Shown here: piece after piece, positions 61,176 to 64,000 of the stretch
How the letters are laid out: each line of letters begins with the position of its first letter
How positions within the stretch are numbered: the stretch's first letter is position 1
Assembly: GCF_030731045.1 (NCBI RefSeq)
Contig: NZ_JAVALS010000005.1
Span: 124,001-188,000, forward strand
Origin: Arthrobacter horti
GTDB lineage: Bacteria > Actinomycetota > Actinomycetes > Actinomycetales > Micrococcaceae
Reading direction: 5' to 3'
Length of the DNA stretch: 64,000 nucleotides
The notes under the pieces: generated by a model
Databases searched by the model: none
What the model was told of the DNA's origin: nothing
What the model saw: the letters and a program-made list of their open reading frames with translations, nothing else
Position numbers and translations under genes: made by a program

Positions 61176-62322
61176 GGGAGGCCTCCTTCACCGGAAGGGT
61201 GACGAGCAACCGGAATGCACCGTCGGCGACCTCCGCCTCCAGAGCTCCTCCGCAGGCCGTCACCCGCTCCCGCATACCGCTGAGGCCGTGCCCCTCGCCC
61301 GCCGGCCCGCCATCCGCGGGGTTGAGGCATTCCAGCGCCACCTCTCCAGGACGGCGCTCCAGGCGCAGCTCCGCCTCCGGGTGCGCGGCGTGGCGGCGGA
61401 CGTTGCTCAGCGCCTCCTGGACGGCGCGGAAGAGCGCATCCCGGCCGGCGTCGTCGAGCGCCTCCAGCGGCGCCGCCCACTGTTGCACCCCGGCGGACGG
61501 CGTGAGCGTGACGCGCAGACCGCCGTCGCGCGCCTCCTCGATGAGCAAGCCGAGGTCGACGGCGCGGCGCAGCACGCGGGCGGGTGTACGTGGCGAGTCC
61601 CCGGGCTCCCGCAGCACGTCCAGGAGCTCGCGGACCTCCGTCAGGGAGTCCTTGCTGGCCTTCTTGATGTCCTCCAGCGCCGCGATCAGCCGCTCCGGGT
61701 CCTTGGCGCCGAGGTGCAGGGCCACGGACGCCTGCACGTTGATCAGGGAGAGGGAGTGGCCCACCACGTCGTGGATGTCACGGGCCAGGGTGAGACGGTA
61801 TTCGTCCCGCTCCGCCTGCCGGCGCGCCAGGCGCTGCTCTCGCAGCTCGCCGATGCGCTCCCGACGACGGCGCGCGGCTTCCCCCAGCACCACTGCGCCG
61901 AGGAGGAACGGAGGGGCGCCGTCGGACACGAGGATGCCGGTCCACCACCCGGTCAGCCGGCCCACGTCGCCCGCCAGTACGACGGCGGTGCCAAGGCCAA
62001 CCACCGTCCAGGCCTGCCAGCGGCGGCCGCGGAACGCGGCGTGGAACAGGGCGATGAGGAACGCCAGGTAGGCCGGACCCGGTGGGAAGCCTGCGAAGGC
62101 ATAGACACCGGCCAGAACGGTCTCCGCCCCGAGGACCGCCGCCGGGCGGCGGGGCGCGAACGCCAGGAGGGCCGCGCTCAGCAGCAGGATCGCCCACGCA
62201 CCGGGCGGCACCACGAACCCGCGCCAATGCGCCGTGCCCGCCGTCCCGATGAGCTGGATGAAGGCCACGGCGCAGGGCAGTGCCACCCGGACGATCCTGA
62301 AGCGGCGCTGTGCATGATCCAT
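61168..62322 (-). CDS. Two-component sensor histidine kinase (HisKA_3 type)
   Basis: 384 residues. About five N-terminal TM helices with almost no extracytoplasmic loops, then the dimerisation/phosphoacceptor domain with His184 (LARDIHDVVGHSLSLI). The HATPase region follows (VQEALSNVRRHA N-box, GHGLSGMRERV G-box). The lack of a sensor domain suggests it detects a membrane or envelope signal, as intramembrane-sensing kinases do. Coupled to the response regulator by overlap. Confidence 0.92.
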   Translation of the reverse strand: MDHAQRRFRIVRVALPCAVAFIQLIGTAGTAHWRGFVVPPGAWAILLLSAALLAFAPRRPAAVLGAETVLAGVYAFAGFPPGPAYLAFLIALFHAAFRGRRWQAWTVVGLGTAVVLAGDVGRLTGWWTGILVSDGAPPFLLGAVVLGEAARRRRERIGELREQRLARRQAERDEYRLTLARDIHDVVGHSLSLINVQASVALHLGAKDPERLIAALEDIKKASKDSLTEVRELLDVLREPGDSPRTPARVLRRAVDLGLLIEEARDGGLRVTLTPSAGVQQWAAPLEALDDAGRDALFRAVQEALSNVRRHAAHPEAELRLERRPGEVALECLNPADGGPAGEGHGLSGMRERVTACGGALEAEVADGAFRLLVTLPVKEASRD

Positions 62323-62408
62323 GGACCTGAGCCTAGACGCGGTGGGGTCGCCGCGCGTCCCCCAGCTGGAGTATGGGGATTTGGCACGACTGCGCTTTAA
62401 ACGGCGGA

Positions 62409-62434
62409 ACGCCGGACCCCGTGAGGGATCCGGC
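62409..62434 (-). terminator. Terminator hairpin after folD
   Basis: An 11-bp stem with one mismatch (62409-62419 with 62424-62434), loop GTGA, 17 bases past the folD stop. Confidence 0.5.
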
Positions 62435-62450
62435 GCCTGGGCGCGAACCG

Positions 62451-63368
62451 TCAGCCGCGTGCGGCGGCGCGCTCCGCGGCCTCGACCACATTGGTCATGA
62501 GCAGGGCCACCGTCATGGGGCCCACGCCGCCCGGGTTCGGGGAGATGAATCCCGCGACCTCGGCCACCGCGGGCTCGACGTCACCGTAGATCTTGTGCTT
62601 CCCGGTCTCCGGATCCGTCTCACGCGTCACGCCGACGTCCAGCACGGCGGCACCGGGCTTCACGTCCTCGGCCTTGACGATGTGCTTGGACCCGGCAGCG
62701 CCCACGATCACGTCGGCCTGCCTCAGCAGTTCGGACATGTTCGGGGTGCCCGTGTGGACCACCGTGACGGTCGCGTTGATCTCACGGCGCGTGAGCAGCA
62801 ACGGCATCGGACGCCCGATGGTGACGCCGCGGCCCACCACCACCACGTGCTTGCCCTTGAGGTCGTAGTCGTTGCGCAAGAGCAGCTCGATCACTCCGCG
62901 GGGCGTGCACGGCAACGGCGTGTCGATCCGGCCGTTGACGTTCAGGACCAGGCGGCCGAGATTGGTCGGGTGCAGTCCGTCGGCGTCCTTGGCAGGGTCG
63001 ATGCGCTCGAGGATCGCGTCCGTGTCCAGGTGCTTCGGCAGCGGAAGCTGCACGATGTACCCGTGGCAGGACGGGTCCGCGTTGAGCTCGTCGATGACGG
63101 CCTCGACCTGTTCCTGGGTGGCGTCCGCCGGCAGCTCCTTCTGGATCGAGTTCATCCCGATCTCCTTGGACTGCTTGTGCTTCATACCGACATACAGCTG
63201 GGATGCCGGGTCGGCACCCACGAGCACCGTCGCGATGCCCGGGGTGACACCCTGCTCCTTGAGCACGGCGACTCGCTCGGTCAGCTCCTGCTTGATCGAG
63301 GCTGCAGCCTTCCGGCCGTCGAGGATCTGCGCCGACGCGACGCGGCCATTCACGGACTGCTCCGTCAC
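62451..63368 (-). CDS. folD: Bifunctional methylenetetrahydrofolate dehydrogenase/cyclohydrolase
   Basis: 305 residues with a GTG start that overlaps the glyA stop (GTGA). It interconverts 5,10-methylene-, methenyl- and 10-formyl-THF. Catalytic Lys in [13 protein letters not shown]; folate site [24 protein letters not shown] site [14 protein letters not shown]-terminal [19 protein letters not shown]. With glyA it forms a one-carbon supply operon. Confidence 0.96.
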   Translation of the reverse strand: MTEQSVNGRVASAQILDGRKAAASIKQELTERVAVLKEQGVTPGIATVLVGADPASQLYVGMKHKQSKEIGMNSIQKELPADATQEQVEAVIDELNADPSCHGYIVQLPLPKHLDTDAILERIDPAKDADGLHPTNLGRLVLNVNGRIDTPLPCTPRGVIELLLRNDYDLKGKHVVVVGRGVTIGRPMPLLLTRREINATVTVVHTGTPNMSELLRQADVIVGAAGSKHIVKAEDVKPGAAVLDVGVTRETDPETGKHKIYGDVEPAVAEVAGFISPNPGGVGPMTVALLMTNVVEAAERAAARG

Positions 63369-64000
63369 TGGGCCAGGCCCGGGTACAGCGGGAAGGCGGA
63401 GGCCAGGACGTCCACGCGGGCGCGGAGTGCGTCGATGTCCGCACCCGGCTGCAGGGCCAGGGCGATCACGTCGGCGACCTCGGTGAACTCGGCGTCGCCG
63501 AAGCCACGGGTGGCCAGGGCGGAGGTGCCGATGCGCAGACCGGAGGTGACCATCGGCGGGCGCGGGTCGTTCGGAACGGCGTTGCGGTTGACGGTGATGT
63601 GGGCCTCGTGGAGGAGGTCCTCGGCCTGCTTGCCGTCGATCGCGGCGTCACGCAGGTCCACCAGGACCAGGTGCACGTCCGTGCCGCCGGAGCGGACGGC
63701 GATGCCGGCGTCCTTGACGTCCTGCCGGGTGAGGCGCTCAGCGAGGATCGCGGCGCCTCGCAGGGTTCGCTCCTGGCGGTCCTTGAACTCGTCGGACGCG
63801 GCGATCTTGAAGGCGGTGGCCTTGGCGGCGATCACGTGCATGAGCGGGCCGCCCTGCTGGCCCGGGAACACGGCGGAGTTGATCTTCTTGGCCAGCTCGG
63901 CGTCATTGGTGAGGATGAAGCCGGAGCGGGGGCCGCCGATGGTCTTGTGCACGGTGGAGGACACCACATGGGCGTGCGGGACCGGGTTCGGGTGCACGCC
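63365..64000 (-). CDS. glyA: Serine hydroxymethyltransferase (partial, 5' end outside window)
   Basis: The last 211 or so residues of SHMT are visible, from [26 protein letters not shown] onward; the start lies beyond base 64000. The PLP lysine is in [10 protein letters not shown]. The usual form at this place is TTHKTLRGPRGG, so Gly replaces Arg after the lysine loop and Ser replaces a Gly. The later [17 protein letters not shown] and [15 protein letters not shown] motifs are normal. Converts serine to glycine, yielding methylene-THF, used by FolD, the next gene. Confidence 0.93.
   Translation of the reverse strand, partial: GVHPNPVPHAHVVSSTVHKTIGGPRSGFILTNDAELAKKINSAVFPGQQGGPLMHVIAAKATAFKIAASDEFKDRQERTLRGAAILAERLTRQDVKDAGIAVRSGGTDVHLVLVDLRDAAIDGKQAEDLLHEAHITVNRNAVPNDPRPPMVTSGLRIGTSALATRGFGDAEFTEVADVIALALQPGADIDALRARVDVLASAFPLYPGLAQ

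Overview
The window is a stretch of high-GC actinobacterial chromosome. Codon use is strongly G/C-ending, and the gene sets are actinobacterial: sdhCDAB with a haem-b SdhC/SdhD pair, eno-ftsB-DUF501/Ppx, a mycosin-like subtilase, BMP-type nucleoside ABC transport, and sugar ABC transporters without their own ATPase. Gene order and protein character suggest Micrococcaceae (Arthrobacter sensu lato). That is an inference from gene content; no search was run. Almost everything is ordinary chromosome. I see no insertion sequence, prophage, CRISPR array or rRNA, and one tRNA.

Layout. (1) 1-917: AI-2E family transporter, cut by the window edge. (2) 1014-12409: an alpha-galactoside/galactose regulon. 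On the minus strand are an aldose 1-epimerase, a LacI repressor and a Gfo/Idh/MocA oxidoreductase. Diverging from them are two ABC permeases, a sugar-binding lipoprotein, a GH36 alpha-galactosidase, galT and galK. galE and an ABC ATPase are not in the window. (3) 12421-19422: an unusual palindromic repeat, a Bax-inhibitor-1 protein, a guanidine-III riboswitch in front of two tandem Gdx/SugE-type exporters, a FUSC protein, a small HTH + Clp-N operon, a possible ncRNA, and a MarR/MFS/aldo-keto reductase divergon. (4) 19431-24553: livFGMH plus binding protein for branched-chain amino acid uptake. (5) 24775-31677: MarR-ClC pair, glutathione-independent formaldehyde dehydrogenase, small Fe-S protein, epoxide hydrolase, a tRNA with UAA anticodon, and type II NADH dehydrogenase behind a perfect CRP/GlxR-type site. 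(6) 31752-41234: S8 peptidase, DUF501-Ppx fusion, FtsB, enolase, a MerR/metallo-hydrolase pair, MazG, adenosine deaminase, DedA. (7) 41442-48603: a nucleoside uptake and salvage operon (BMP lipoprotein, ATPase, two permeases, cytidine deaminase, thymidine phosphorylase). (8) 48751-54908: M20 amidohydrolase, mannose-1-phosphate guanylyltransferase and sdhCDAB. (9) 55034-64000: hydrolase, YihY, 2'-5' RNA ligase, trpS, exonuclease III, two small membrane proteins, a NarL-type two-component system, folD and the 3' part of glyA.

How the genes work together. The galactoside regulon imports alpha-galactosides, cleaves them, and feeds galactose into the Leloir pathway under LacI control. The nucleoside operon imports nucleosides and splits or deaminates them; adenosine deaminase and MazG lie just downstream in the same orientation. 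In three transporter operons a strong hairpin sits directly after the solute-binding protein gene, a layout that would allow more binding protein than the other products. The most interesting regulatory signals are the guanidine-III aptamer, the MerR-type 19-bp-spacer promoter, the perfect TGTGA-N6-TCACA site before ndh, and the palindrome over the promoter of the HTH/Clp-N operon.
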